Below, piece after piece: positions 45,864-57,111 of a stretch of 64,000 nucleotides of DNA. Within the stretch, counting starts at the first letter, position 1; the number at the start of each line of letters is the position of its first letter. The notes beneath the pieces were generated by a model that ran no database searches, had not been told where the DNA came from, and was given only the letters and a program-made list of their open reading frames with translations. Position numbers and translations under genes: made by a program. Source of the stretch: Phanerodontia chrysosporium (taxonomy: Eukaryota; Basidiomycota; Agaricomycetes; Polyporales; Phanerochaetaceae); NCBI GenBank assembly GCA_001910725.1, contig MJGA01000020.1:310001-374000 (forward strand), read 5' to 3'.

Positions 45864-47148
45864 TTTTGAGAGAGGAGGTGATGGTCGAGGAGGAGAAAGC
45901 TTTTTCGATTTTTTAATGTTATCATTACCATCGCCAGAGCACAGGCGCCAGCAAGCCACGTGGATTTGATCTCATCGTCCGCGTCATGCATCCTCCTCAT
46001 CTATGTGCGTACGACGTGGCTCGTCCACGGTGGCAGGATTCTTTCTACACAATGCTATAACGCATCTAACATGACTTAACTCTTCAACTTTCGGCTCTGC
46101 AGACAACCTCACGCTTCACAACTCTTTGCAGTGCCTTCACTCGCCCGGAGGACATCTCGAACCCTTTGGCGTATAAACGTAAGTCATCTATTTCTGCGTC
46201 GAGCTCATTAAATGCATATGATTCAGGCGTACGTTTTTTCTAGATCCCATGCATACCCTGTGAATCCTGTCACAGGCACGACAGAGTCGATATCGCTCCG
46301 AAGCGCTACCTCACATTCTTCGCAGAAAATGCGATTTGCTCCGCATGTTATGTGAGGAGTACTCAGGTACGGGCAGGATCTGCTGCGTACCTGTCGTGTT
46401 ACGGAAACTTCTGACTTCCTAGACAATGCTACTTAGGGATATACATAGGTCAGAGCGGCCAACTTGCGGCCCCAAGCTGGCAGCTGGCAGCCTGCGCTTA
46501 TCTCACATCAACGAACCTACGGCCTCCGCCATCGAATTCCGAATCACCAGCTGCAATGCAGTGAGACGGTCCCATCGCTGTGGACACCGTGTGAACAGGC
46601 CGATAAACATGCAGTTTATCTAATGCTCATTCAATCTTGTGCCCGATAGTTAATGACGTGGCGTTCAGGAATGTGGTTACTACTACATCTCGCACACACC
46701 ACAAGCCTGTTCAGACCACGGCACTGTGCACAACGTAGAGATGGTGAGCTATAGGTAGAGGATCTCAGTCGCCGGTTCCCTCCGGTCATCGTATCCTACG
46801 GCGCTGACCTCTCACATCGCTCACACAACGGCACGAGCCACGACACCAATCTATATCGGTCTTCCGACGGTAGCGCAAGGCCATAGGGCCATTTCTGGCA
46901 AAACAAAACGCGGTGTACCGAGTCGGATCACGCCTCCCACATTGACTGCATTGCACAGGGACAATGCAACCGCCGGTGCTACCATCGGGACAGGTGCAGC
47001 AGCCGCTGTGTTCAATCAAACGTCAGTGTATACCAGGTACGTCCACTACAAGAGGGTACTGCTCAGCTATAAAAGCGTATGATCTTGCGTAGGGATGTCC
47101 AACAGCAGCAGTTGTCCCTCATCTCTAGCCATTCATCCTTCTCTCACC
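45864..47148. other. Intergenic, divergent promoters
   Basis: It contains the promoter of the translation factor on the left and of the oxalate decarboxylase on the right, including a TATA box at 47068. Short ORFs only; no RNA gene found. Confidence 0.5.
47068..47075 (+). promoter_or_regulatory. TATA box of the oxalate decarboxylase
   Basis: TATAAAAG, about 80 bp upstream of the ATG at 47149; a strong consensus that fits an inducible secreted enzyme. Confidence 0.6.
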
Positions 47149-48902
47149 ATGCAAACTCTCTGGCTGCAGCTATTATCTGTTGCTGTGGTTGCGCAGCTGG
47201 TGGCCTCCTCTCCTCTTGCCGAGGCAGAGAACGGACAGACCGGGGGTGCCTCCAGAGCCGTGGTCCGCTCGCCTCTTCACCTCGCTCGCCGCCGCGCATC
47301 GGGGTATCAGCCACGGCACCTGCGTCCTAAGGACGTTGTCGCGGACCCCGCGGCGGTGCTACGCAAGCGCGACGGCGTGAGCCCGCCAGACCTGGGACAG
47401 ATGGCGACGTTCACCGCGGGCGACCCTGAGCCGACGCGCCTTGGCAAGGGCTACAAGTTCCTCTCGAATAGCAATCACGAGCTCGACAAGCAGAACGTCG
47501 ACAATGTTGCACCCCCGACGACTGACCAAGGTGTGTGTCGGCGAATGGCTCTGCAGAAATTTAACTGACGTCTCTGTAGGAACTATCATGAATCTCAAGT
47601 GGAGCATGTCGCTGTCGCACACCACCCTTCTTGACGGCGGGTGGGTACGCGAGCAGACTGTTACGGACCTGCCGCCCTGTAAGCTTTGTGACTCGCTCTG
47701 CACCCGACTCTATACTGACAAAGAACTAGCCAAGGACCTTGCCGCGGCAGAGATAGCCATGGCGCCGTTCGCCTACCGCGAGTTGTGAGTATATGCGCAT
47801 GAGGTGTTCACGGCTAGTCCTGACCGTGCCTCAGGCACTGGCACAAGGTTGCAGAGTGGGGCTACGTTCTCGGAGGAAACGGTCGTTTGACGGCCATCGA
47901 CGAGGATGGCAAGTCCTTTATCTCGGACATCCGTGGGCCGACCAACGGCACCGACCCTGACATCTACTAGTGAGCCGCATATACCAGGGCCTACAAACGC
48001 TGTCTCTGACCGTCTCGCTTGCAGCTTCCCGCCGGGCGTGCCCCACAGCATCCAAGCGCTCGACGACGGCCTCGAGCTGCTCCTCGTCTTCACGACGGGC
48101 GACTTCGACGCGCTAGGCACGACCTTCATGCTCTCGGACTGGTTCGCGCGCACGCCGCTCGAGATCGTCGCGAAGAACCTCGGCATCACGAACGTCAGCA
48201 TCCTCGACCAGATTCCGCAGGTCGACCCGTACATCCTGCCGAGCACGAAGGAGCCGCCGCCGCTCGGGGACGCCGCTGCAGAGGCCGTCTCGAGCCCGCA
48301 GGGCATGATCCCGCCGTCCCAGTACGTGTTCCGCCTGTCCGAGCAGAACGAGACGCTCGCCCCCGGCGGCGGTGGCTGGCTCAAGATTCAGGACTCGGTC
48401 ACGAATTTCCCGGCGTCGAAGCTCCTTGCAAGCGCGCTAGTATTTGTTGAGCCCAACGGTCTCCGCGAGATGCACTGGCATAACAACGATGGTGCGCCAA
48501 CCGGACTAGGGCCCCGTACGCTTCTCTAACAGCGCCTGCAGAGTGGCTGTACATCATCAGCGGTACGGCTCGTGCGACAGCCTTCGCGGGCTCGAGCTCC
48601 TCGCGGACATTCGACTTCCAAGTATGCCGTTTCTCTTCTCATACCGATCAGTGGATTTATACCCTGCAATACAGCCGGGTGATACCGCGGTGTTCCCAGC
48701 GAGCTGGGGTCACTACGTCGAGGACACGTCGCCGACGGAGCCCCTCATCTATCTCGAGCTCTTCAAGGCCCCCAAGTTCATCGACTTCAGCGCAACGCAG
48801 TGGCTTGCGCTTACGCCGCCCCAGATTGTTGCGGACCTGCTGCATATTTCGACGGAAGTTGTCGAGAGCTTCATGAAAGTGAAGCCACTAGTGATTGCGT
48901 AA
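47149..48902 (+). CDS. Secreted oxalate decarboxylase (bicupin, Mn-dependent)
   Basis: Seven exons (47149-47530, 47580-47678, 47730-47784, 47835-47969, 48025-48491, 48542-48621, 48675-48902) give 481 residues in frame. A signal peptide (MQTLWLQLLSVAVVAQLVAS) and a basic propeptide-like stretch precede the first cupin. Cupin 1 has the metal motif ELHWHKVAEWGYVLGG (H-x-H and E) with its distal His in FPPGVPHSIQ; cupin 2 repeats it as EMHWHNNDEWLYIISG with FPASWGHYVED. All eight metal ligands appear to be kept, so both manganese sites should form. The enzyme turns oxalate into formate and CO2; wood- and litter-decay fungi use it outside the cell to control oxalate and pH. Two N-glycosylation-like motifs (NVS, NET) support secretion. 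Confidence 0.95.
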
Positions 48903-49903
48903 GAGTGGCTCTCCTGCTCTAGATCTGCTCTGCAGTTTTCGAATCTTGAACTCGAAGTCAGCCAAATACATCTGTCGTTTTGTTTCCGCCGAGATTCGAA
49001 CCAACGACGGCGCTCTAGATGCTCTCACGGCTGTGTCCGGGACCAGCCCGAGAGTGGTTGAACTTCAAGAGATCGGTTCGTAGTGAGCTCCAGCACGATC
49101 TTCACATTCCTGGCCTGACGAACTTGTAAATAGGTATCATATCTACGAGATGTCACTGAGATGACTAAGTTAGCGTCGAAAGAACTTGAATGCTCGCGAG
49201 TCCGACGTGAGCAGAAACCAGACCGCCCGCTCATGATCAGAGACTCGAGTCACTCGACTAGAATTCGACACCTGTGTCAACTAATTCTTACCGCCAGCAT
49301 AGGCGTGTACCAATGGTATAGCTCATGGACAGAGCCCTCAGGACGGCCTAATCTCGCAAAACACCGTATGTCGCTCTAGATATCGAGATAACTCGTTGGT
49401 CTTACTGACTTCTCTACAATGCCCTCGGGTCTGACATGTCGAGATAAATTCTGGACTACGAGTTTTTACAAGGTGAGCAAGTTTCATATACAAGCTGTAC
49501 CTTATTGACTGCCTCTGCAGGGAATCTGCGTATCGCTGCAGCACACATTCAAGTGGCTAGCAGCGAACCAGGATATTGTTAAATTGGGCTACTTCAATTT
49601 CTTGAGGAATTGTGGCGTATTTGGTTAGCTATATGGTTACCCGACTTTGTGGCGTGGTACGCTGACATTTGAGATCGTCTTCTTACTTCACGCGCCGGTA
49701 TCAACATCTTGCTACCATACAGGCCGCCTAACTTGTCGCTCTCGCGGGCGGCCTGCGCGGTCCCGTGACTTGCTCGCGCGTCGAACATCTATATCTTGCT
49801 ACGCGTCTGTCCTATGGACGCTCATACACCTTCTGTCCAGCCCCACAACCACGCTGCACTTCCCCGCACCTTGTGGGACTAGTCTCGTACATTTGTCCGC
49901 AAG
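48903..49903. other. Intergenic, no supported gene
   Basis: Only short ORFs occur. The minus-strand string GGTTCGAATC near 48985-49005 resembles a tRNA T-arm but no acceptor or D stem can be paired. Confidence 0.45.
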
Positions 49904-51884
49904 ATGGCCACCGATTACCGATCCCCAGATTCCCCGTACAGCATTCGCGCCGGGGCCGCCGGACAGTGCGTATCCTTTGCCGGTATTGTTGTGTGATACA
50001 ATGCTAACCGCCTATTGCGCGTAGGTCGGCTGTACATCTTGAAAATTCCATAGACCCAGTCCTGCTCAAGTCCGACGCGCAGTACGCTAAGCTTTCCCGT
50101 AGCCCGGTTGCGCTGTTCTCCCCCCACTACCCGGAAATTCCATCTGTCAATATTCGCCCTGACTTTCAGCCATCCCTCACTGTCCTCAGCCAAGCACAGG
50201 CTACTCAATGGCCGCCTACTCATGGTTCAAGCCCTTGGCACGGTCCACTCCCATACTTCCCCACTACTCATACATGGTCTACCCAAACCACGTCCACATG
50301 CATCGATAGCACGCAATTAGAGGTGGGACCATCAACCGGCCACTACGCCGATCTTTACGCGGTCGGGCCATCGTCCTCTTCACTTTACCAGCACACACCT
50401 TCTCTTACTCCTCCACTCCCGCTGCGGTCCGTGTTCTGGCAAGTCGACAATCTCCCGTCTTACGCTGTCGATACATACACTCCGCCAATTGATTCTCAAC
50501 TGGACGTTTCTGACTATGGCTATCATGCTAAGTATGCCCTGTTACAACCAGTGTGCTTCCGCACGTTGCTGATTTTGCGCAGTAGCAGTGACGGGACATA
50601 CCCTGCTACGGATTCATGGACTGGTCTATACCCCGCATTATGGCCACAGGGAGAGCCCGAGAACTACTTTGCCCTGGGCAACGATCCGATGTGCGTCTTC
50701 GCTCTATAGAATCACATCGTAAAGCTCATCTCCGCTATTCAGTGCACCCTCATCACGAAAATGTCCATTCCCGGGTTGCGACAAGATCGTGAACAAGGCG
50801 ACCGGGTCACAACACGTCCGAATCGCGCATGCTGAATTCTGCACCAGGGACAAAACCAAGTCTGTGACATGCCCTGTCTACGACTGTCGCGCGATTGTGC
50901 AGTCGATCAATTTCCCTAAACACTTCATGACGCACCTCGGGAAGTGGGAATGCCCCAATGGGTGTGGTGCATTTCTTTCCCGATCAACGCAGTACGACAT
51001 TCGCCGGCACGAGAAAACCTGCAAGGCGAGACCCCAAACTACGAGCCCTGGGCGCGTCGACCACGGCTCTCCTGCTTTACAGCAGCCGATGAATATCCCT
51101 GTGGATTCCATTGGCGGACCTCTCAACCGGATGCATACGCCGACACTTCCCGTAGGGGATCGAGCGGTTGACGGGCCGTCTGCCTCGAACACCATCCCTA
51201 GTCCTCATCCACAGGCTGCGGCCGCCATAACCCTTCCTCAACTCTTGTTTTCGGACCTTACTTCTATCTCGCATCCAGCTGCAGATCAAATATCTCCCCT
51301 GTACCCACCACCGCTAGCCCAGCTATTGTCGCAGGACCCGAGACCCAGGACCATGCACCTTCTCGTACCACCACGAGTTTGGCAACCTCCGCTGAAACTT
51401 CAAGAGTAGCCCGGCCCACGAGACGAGTACCCAGATCTTCGCAGCAAAGTAAGATCGCAGATGCCGCGATTGGAACCCGCATCAAGACCTTTTCGGACGA
51501 TGACGACGACGACGTTGCACGGGTACCAATTCGCCGCACCGCTCGAGGAGACCTACAGAAGACAGAAGCCCAAGAGCCAACTGTTGCTGCAGACGAGGCA
51601 GTGGCTGTCCCTGTAAACTATAAGCCCGTGGGGTCGCCTAAAGATTCCCGCACATAGGTCACCACGAAGAGGTCGCGTCGTCCTTGGCGGCCCCCGCAAC
51701 GGCTTCCACACCTGGGGCTACCCGTCGTTCATCCCGATTAGCGTCCAAAGCTTCGGCTAACTCTGTCGTTCCCGAAGCGGTTTCTGAGGAGGTTGTGGGC
51801 ACTCCCACTCGCCGGCCGAAGCGCAAGAACAACGACATCGACGAACCATGCAAGAGGCGGAAAGTCAGCGAACGTACTACGTGA
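49904..51884 (+). CDS. Three-finger zinc-finger protein, family copy 2 (frame-broken tail)
   Basis: Exons 49904-49965, 50025-50531, 50583-50690 and 50743 onward join in phase. A long Ser/Pro/Tyr-rich N-terminal region (MATDYRSPDSPYSIRAG, WQVDNLPSYAVDTYTPPIDS, ALWPQGEPENYFALG) leads to three fingers: CPFPGCDKIVNK with H-x4-H, CPVYDCRAIVQSINFPKHF and CPNGCGAFLSRSTQYD (C-x3-C-x14-H-x3-C). The spacing equals that of the disrupted gene at 30057-41064 and the next gene. Past about 51290 the frame changes: LAQLLSQD continues naturally only in another frame (SPAIVAGPETQDH) with an acidic patch SDDDDDDVARVPIRR; near 51650 a further intron or base is needed to reach the basic tail (RRPKRKNNDIDEPCKRRK) ending at 51884. 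A nuclear, probably DNA-binding protein is inferred; no ligand or target is known. Confidence 0.7.
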
Positions 51885-52837
51885 ATCTGGACTTCTCTGG
51901 ATGGACATTTTCCTGTAAATATCCCCGCAAACGCTTATGTGTAGCTAATACCTGTACCACACAACCCTCATGTAATGCATACGAGTGCTGTATACAATAT
52001 CAATCACTTTGACCAATGGCCACCCCGGCATCGGAGGGGCGGATCAGAAGGCGTTACGCACCCTCTCCCGACACGCGACGCGCGCCTCCAGACTTTATTC
52101 CTCTCTCTCTCACCTGGCTTCTCACGTTTACTCTGCGCACCATCGACCTGATTGTGTCGTTAGATGCTCCGAGAAGCTCCATGGGACGCGCATACGTCAA
52201 TTTACACCATGATGGTATAGGCGAAGGGTTATGCTTCGCAATCGTGCGTCGATCAAGAGCTCCACGCACACCTATATTGCACATCGTGGCCACGAGAAAA
52301 GCAATGACAAGACTGTGCGTGTGTTGACCATACATACTACTCATTTTGTAAGGCTGATTCTGCTTTGGAGTGGCCGCCGACGGCTCCCTGCGCCTAGCTG
52401 CGAGCTCGAACGGGTCTAGAGATTCACATCTATCTCACGTCGTTCGTGGTCAGAACAAGGAAAAGGCGGTTATCAGCCACATTTATCCGTTCGGGTGAAC
52501 CGCCAAGTGTTGCATTGTGATGCAGGTGGTCTGAGCACTGGCCACTTGGATGGCTCGTCCGGGTTAGGTGGCCAGGGTCCAGCTCACCAGGCGAAGCGTC
52601 AGCTGCATCGCCCCCCATTTCGCCTTGTTGTTGAGTCTCGCCCTAGGTTCAAATCCTCCGGGATCACAGTTCCGGCCGTAACAGTCAAGGAAGTGGCCCA
52701 AGTGTACGCAGCTTTGTCTCAATGAGGACCTTTGTCTGGTGCTGTGGCTACAGTCCTCAAATACCTGGAGCCCTTGCGGCAATCCTTTCACAAGCCTTCT
52801 ACTGAACACCCATCTTGCCCATTTTTGAAGACCCTAC
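51885..52837. other. Intergenic between two zinc-finger paralogs
   Basis: No convincing gene. A string near 52646 (GGTTCAAATC) looks like a tRNA T-loop, but neighbouring stems do not pair. It should contain the promoter of copy 3. Confidence 0.4.
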
Positions 52838-54746
52838 CATGGCACCACTCTCTATCGACACCACAGGCAGAAACGCTCCCGGTCCGACGACCACGACGAG
52901 GACCATTATTCCGCAACCGGGCGCACCTGGGTGCGCACCGACGAACAGACCTTTGAAGCCAGGGACGCCTCTAGCACCAGGAACGCCCACTCTGCACTGC
53001 CGGCCGACGCGGACTACTATGGACGCTACCCGATACCGCCTGCACACCCCTCGCTGCGCAACGTGCCCGCCCGCGGGCGCTCCATATCGCCCGTGACGCC
53101 GCCGCCGCCACCGCCGCCCACAGCGACTGCGCGCCATGCGCCGCCCATCCGTACGCCGGAGCCAGTTCCGCGGAACGAGCGTTGGCGACCCGCGCGTCAG
53201 CAGTCTGCGCCGCCGCCGCAGCGGCGTGTGCCAGCGCCAGTGCCAGCGGCGGGGCCGGGGCCGTCGCGTGCGCCGCGCGTGGACGACGACGGGCCGCCAC
53301 TGCCCCCCGAGCAGGTCCCGCGCCCGCCCAACTGGCTCGTGAAGCGCCTCATGCAGCGCCGCGACGGCGACCCGCGCTTCCGCTACCGCCCGCCGTACGT
53401 GCCCCAGGCGCAGGTGCCGGCTGTCCCCGTGCGCCGCGTGCAGAGCGGCGGGGACGAGAACGACAGAGAGCACATGCCGAGGGGGCGCGCGCCACAGCGT
53501 CCGCGCCCCCCGCGTGAAGACCGGGATGAGTCTGATATGGAGACTGACGAGGTCGTTTATGAACTGGTCGTGCCCCATCGCCGAGAGGAGCCGATGCAGG
53601 AAGCGCCGCAATGGGAGACCCTCCCTCACGAGAACAGGGCGCCGGCCCCTCAACATAGACAAACCAGGGATTGGGGGTCCCATAGGTGTACGACCCCGAG
53701 GGATACATCGCCCATGTCTGTATCGTCAAGCGTGTACGAGGACGAACTTGCTTCCGACGTCGAGGAAGCACCAGGTGGCTCCGTGCGCAAACGAGCCGAG
53801 AACAGGCCTCCAGAAAGCTGGCACGAATCGCTCGTCACCTTTCGTATCAAGTACGGCTAGCTCCTGCTTTCGTACATTATGGCCACTGATCTTCTGTGCA
53901 CAGTGATTACAAGCCAGAGCCTGATGCTGCGCAGGCGGCTGAACCACAGGTACAGGTGAATAAACTGAAGAATGGCTCCCAGGCGTACCGATATGGGCGA
54001 AGAAAGACTGTGCCGGCGCCCCCGCCGCTTCAGAAGAAATCAGCGACGACCAGAAGGTCACGATTGTGGGCATCGAAGACATCCAGATGGAGTGCCCGGT
54101 GCCGGGGTGCACGGAGATCATCTTCAAGACGAACGCGACGCTGCACGTGCGGCGCGTGCACCCGCAGCTGACGCGGCGGCGGGAGACGGTCGTGTGCCCG
54201 ATGTGCGCGCAGACGCTCAAGGGCGAGAACTACGCGAAGCACTTCGTGTCGCACTTCCCGCGGTTCCGCTGCCCGTACGGCTGCGGCGCGCACCTCGCGC
54301 GGCTCACCGTCTCCGAGCGCCGCCGCCACTTTCTTTGCTGCAAGGCCGGGAAGGCGCTCGCGCCGACGTGGGAGGAGGCGGACGAGATCGCGCTGAGCCA
54401 GTACACCACGCCAGTCATCGACTGGTCGGAAAGGTTCGACCCAGAGAAGAAGAAGCAGAAGAGGACCGCGCTGCACCAGCCTGAGCCCGAGTCACCGGCA
54501 GTGATGGAGGAGACGGAACCGGAGTCCGACGATGAGGAGGATATTCCTCTTGCACACCTAGTCAGGCAGAAGGTAGCCGCACCTAATATCGCTCCTGCAG
54601 AAGCGCCTCCAAGCCCATCGCCTGCTCCGGAAGACAACGTCGAAATGGATCTGATCTTGAGCAGTAGATACAAGACGGACAACTATGCTTCCCTAAATGT
54701 TACATCTAGCTTTACGCTGCCATGCTCATGCAAAGACTTGCGATAA
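52838..54746 (+). CDS. Three-finger zinc-finger protein, family copy 3 (two one-base breaks)
   Basis: ATG at 52838 gives MAPLSIDTTGR; one extra A at 52871-52873 joins it to KRSRSDDHDEDHYSATG, a nuclear-signal-like N-terminus. A Pro/Arg-rich disordered region follows (PPPPPPPTATARHAPP, PAPVPAAGPGPSRAP), then an acidic stretch to the donor at 53851, and exon 2 DYKPEPDAAQAAEPQ. A run of five C at 54019-54023 must be six to join KTVPAPP to AASEEISDDQKVTI and the fingers: CPVPGCTEIIFK (C-x4-C-x11-H-x4-H), CPMCAQTLKGENYAKHF (C-x2-C-x11-H-x3-H) and CPYGCGAHLARLTVSE (C-x3-C-x14-H-x3-C). LKGENY-KHF and TRRRETVVCP are shared nearly verbatim with the copy split by the transposon. The exon is very GC-rich. 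It is head-to-tail with copy 2, suggesting tandem duplication. Confidence 0.72.
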
Positions 54747-55169
54747 ATACTCATAATACATGCCATGCATCTCCAGCCAGGATGATGAGTAAGCCAACGA
54801 TCGTAAGCAGCGCTCAAGAGGCTGGACTGGCGGGGAGACGCTCAAAGTTGCGTTCACTCTCCCTCATCCAGTGGTACAGAGAAACCGAATCACAGACCCT
54901 CTTCAGCGTGGATTACGCTCGAATACCGTCAAGAATGCACAAGCCAGCCCATAAATCAGTGGAGCGTCGCGACCGACGGAACTAATTCGACGCGCTAGCT
55001 CGGCCTCTTGGAGCGTCCGCCAGGCACGAACTTTTCCAGGGCTCGCAAAACGCGAGCTGGTGCCTTGTGCAGTATAAAGAGGCCCGAGGCGTGCAGCACG
55101 ACGCACTCCAGGCCCGTCGGTTTTCCCCCTCCGTCTCCCGTGTCTGTTCTCCCCAGGCTCCTGGCCGCC
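54747..55169. other. Intergenic with promoter of the serine-rich secreted protein
   Basis: TATAAA at 55073-55078 lies ~95 bp upstream of the next ATG. Nothing else was recognised. Confidence 0.5.
55073..55078 (+). promoter_or_regulatory. TATA box of the serine-rich secreted protein
   Basis: TATAAA, 97 bp upstream of ATG 55170. Confidence 0.5.
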
Positions 55170-56695
55170 ATGCGTTCCTTTGCTCGTGCCTTCTCGCTCG
55201 CCCTCGCGGCCCTGACGCTCTTTTCGCTGCCTGTGGACGCGCGCGCGGTCGATACCAACGCCGTCCGCCTCGCGCGCGGCCTCCCGCCTGCCCCGCCGCG
55301 CCGGCTCTTCGACGCCCGCTACAGTGAGTTGAGCTGGTCCCTGGGCCGTGTGTATGTGTGTTGACGAGACTGCCAGAGGCCGCAAGGGACGGCGTGCCGT
55401 CGAACCTCCCGACATCTGTCGATGTGGCGACCACGGATTCGCGTCGTCGGACACCAGCACGCCGACCCCGCCGCCCTCGTCCGTCACGCCCCCTCCTTCC
55501 TCCGTCACACCGCCGCCCTCGTCGACGCCTACATCCGACTCCTCGAGCAGCAGCTCCAGCTCGTCCTCTTCCTCTAGCTCTAGTTCTAGCTCGTCCTCTT
55601 CTTCGTCTAGCTCCTCGAGCTCCAGCTCGTCCTCGTCCGCAAGCTCCTCATCTTCCTCGACTCCTACTGCCCCCACCCAGACGTGAGTCCTGCCCTCGAA
55701 CGTACACGGCTTTCCCTTGCTGACCAGTTTCTACAGGCTCCCGACCCCCGGTGCAGTGTATGTCTACCGTTTTGAAGCCCTCTTTCCCTCTAACATCACA
55801 CACGCAGGCAAACCGGCTTCGTGGGCATCTACCCCGCAGGAACGACCACCACACCCGCGAAACGCGACGCGCAGCCACTCGGCTACATCGGTGCATACGG
55901 CGTGACGAGCCAGCTGGGCGACGGCTCCTCTGCGGCCGACGCATGGCGGTACAGTTTCACCGAGCCGAACCCGCTCACCGCCGTCGTCGAGCTCAACCAC
56001 CCCAGCACGGTACGTGTGGCTTAGCCGAAGCGGCGAAGGTGTGTTGATGATCTTGGCTAGCCCTACCGCCTCTCGGGTGTTGCTATCCGCAGCGGTGCGC
56101 AGGCTACGCTCGGGCCTGGGTGCGTTTCTATTACTGTCTGTGTGGCCGCGGGGTGCTCATGAATCTGCCGCCAGCAACGCCTACTACCTGGAGCTCCAGA
56201 ACACCCGCGCACACAGTGAGTCCCTCCACCGCATAAATTGAGAGCAGCAGCTGAGGTCTTGCTACAGCCCCGGCGGGCAGCGCATCGTCTACATACGTCT
56301 ACGACACATACGCCATTGGCTATGCGCAGACCACCATCGTACGTTCCCCGTGCCCCTCTCCGTGCCGCAGCCCCTCATGAGTGCCGCGTCACAGTTCAGC
56401 GTCGATCCGTACACGGGCAAGCTGACCGTCAAGTGGGTCAACCCCGACGGCTGTGAGAGTCACTTAATTGTGCGTGTATTGCTGATGCTGACGCCAGGTG
56501 TAGCGACCCCGAAGACGTACATCGCAATGTCCGGGAACAACATCTATGTCACGGGCGACATGGTCGCGCTCGCATCCCAGCTCGGAACGACGCCCACGCT
56601 CGTGGTACGTGCCTCCTTCCGCTCTTCGGAGCTGCTGGCGTTGAATTGTCGCCTTGTAGGACATCTACATCCAGGCACCGATGTCGTCGACCTAA
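55170..56695 (+). CDS. Secreted serine-rich protein of a basidiomycete family, function unknown
   Basis: The signal peptide MRSFARAFSLALAALTLFSL is followed by VDTNAVRLARGLPPAPPRR, a leader with a dibasic site that recurs in many Agaricomycete secreted proteins. The second exon reads STPTPPPSSV repeated, then a run of more than 30 serines (about 55540-55650) encoded by mixed TCG, TCC, AGC and TCT codons, a likely O-mannosylated stalk. Later exons (GFVGIYPAGTTTTPAKRDAQ, GYIGAYGVTSQLGDGSSAAD, AASQFSVDPYTGKLTVKWVN, IAMSGNNIYVTGDMVALASQ) form a beta-rich domain, ending DIYIQAPMSST at TAA 56693-56695. I know no activity for the family; a cell-wall or extracellular role is inferred. The second-exon frame was chosen for its continuity; parts of the splice pattern at 55740 and 56020-56400 are approximate. 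Confidence 0.65.
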
Positions 56696-57111
56696 GCTGG
56701 CTGCTCAGAGTCACCACACCATACTCTGGCGGCTGCCAGACTCTTAGCTCTGAAGCCGTAATATACTTGTATGTTCTTGCAGGTGTGGAACGCTCAGAGT
56801 CTGAAGTGCCCATCCTGTCGTTACCGTCATGGACTTGTTCGAGCTTTACCTATAGACTTTCCTATATACGTACTTATCTGCATGCTATAAATCTGTGTTG
56901 TTCCATCTCGGTGACTCTGTTCCAGTTGCGATTACCAGCTCAAACCGACCGGTAGCGTCGATGACGCGGAAGCCACGTGACCAAGTCCTCGGCGAGTGCA
57001 GGTGCCGCCGCGCGACTCTTTTCCTCTTGAACCGCGTCCAAGCGCAAGAGCGAAAGGCAAGTCCGCTCTTGCCCTCAGATACTCCTTGCTGCTGACAGGG
57101 ACCAGGAACAC
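56696..57111. other. Intergenic, COQ8 promoter
   Basis: No gene-like ORF. It may include the 5' leader of the kinase gene. Confidence 0.45.

Noticed and set aside
48981..49060. tRNA-like T-arm (GGTTCGAATC) on the minus strand
   Set aside because: T-stem pairs are poor (mismatches at two of five positions) and no matching acceptor stem or D-arm lies at the right distance.
52635..52670. tRNA-like T-loop (GGTTCAAATC) on the plus strand
   Set aside because: Two of five T-stem pairs fail and the acceptor complement is absent upstream.
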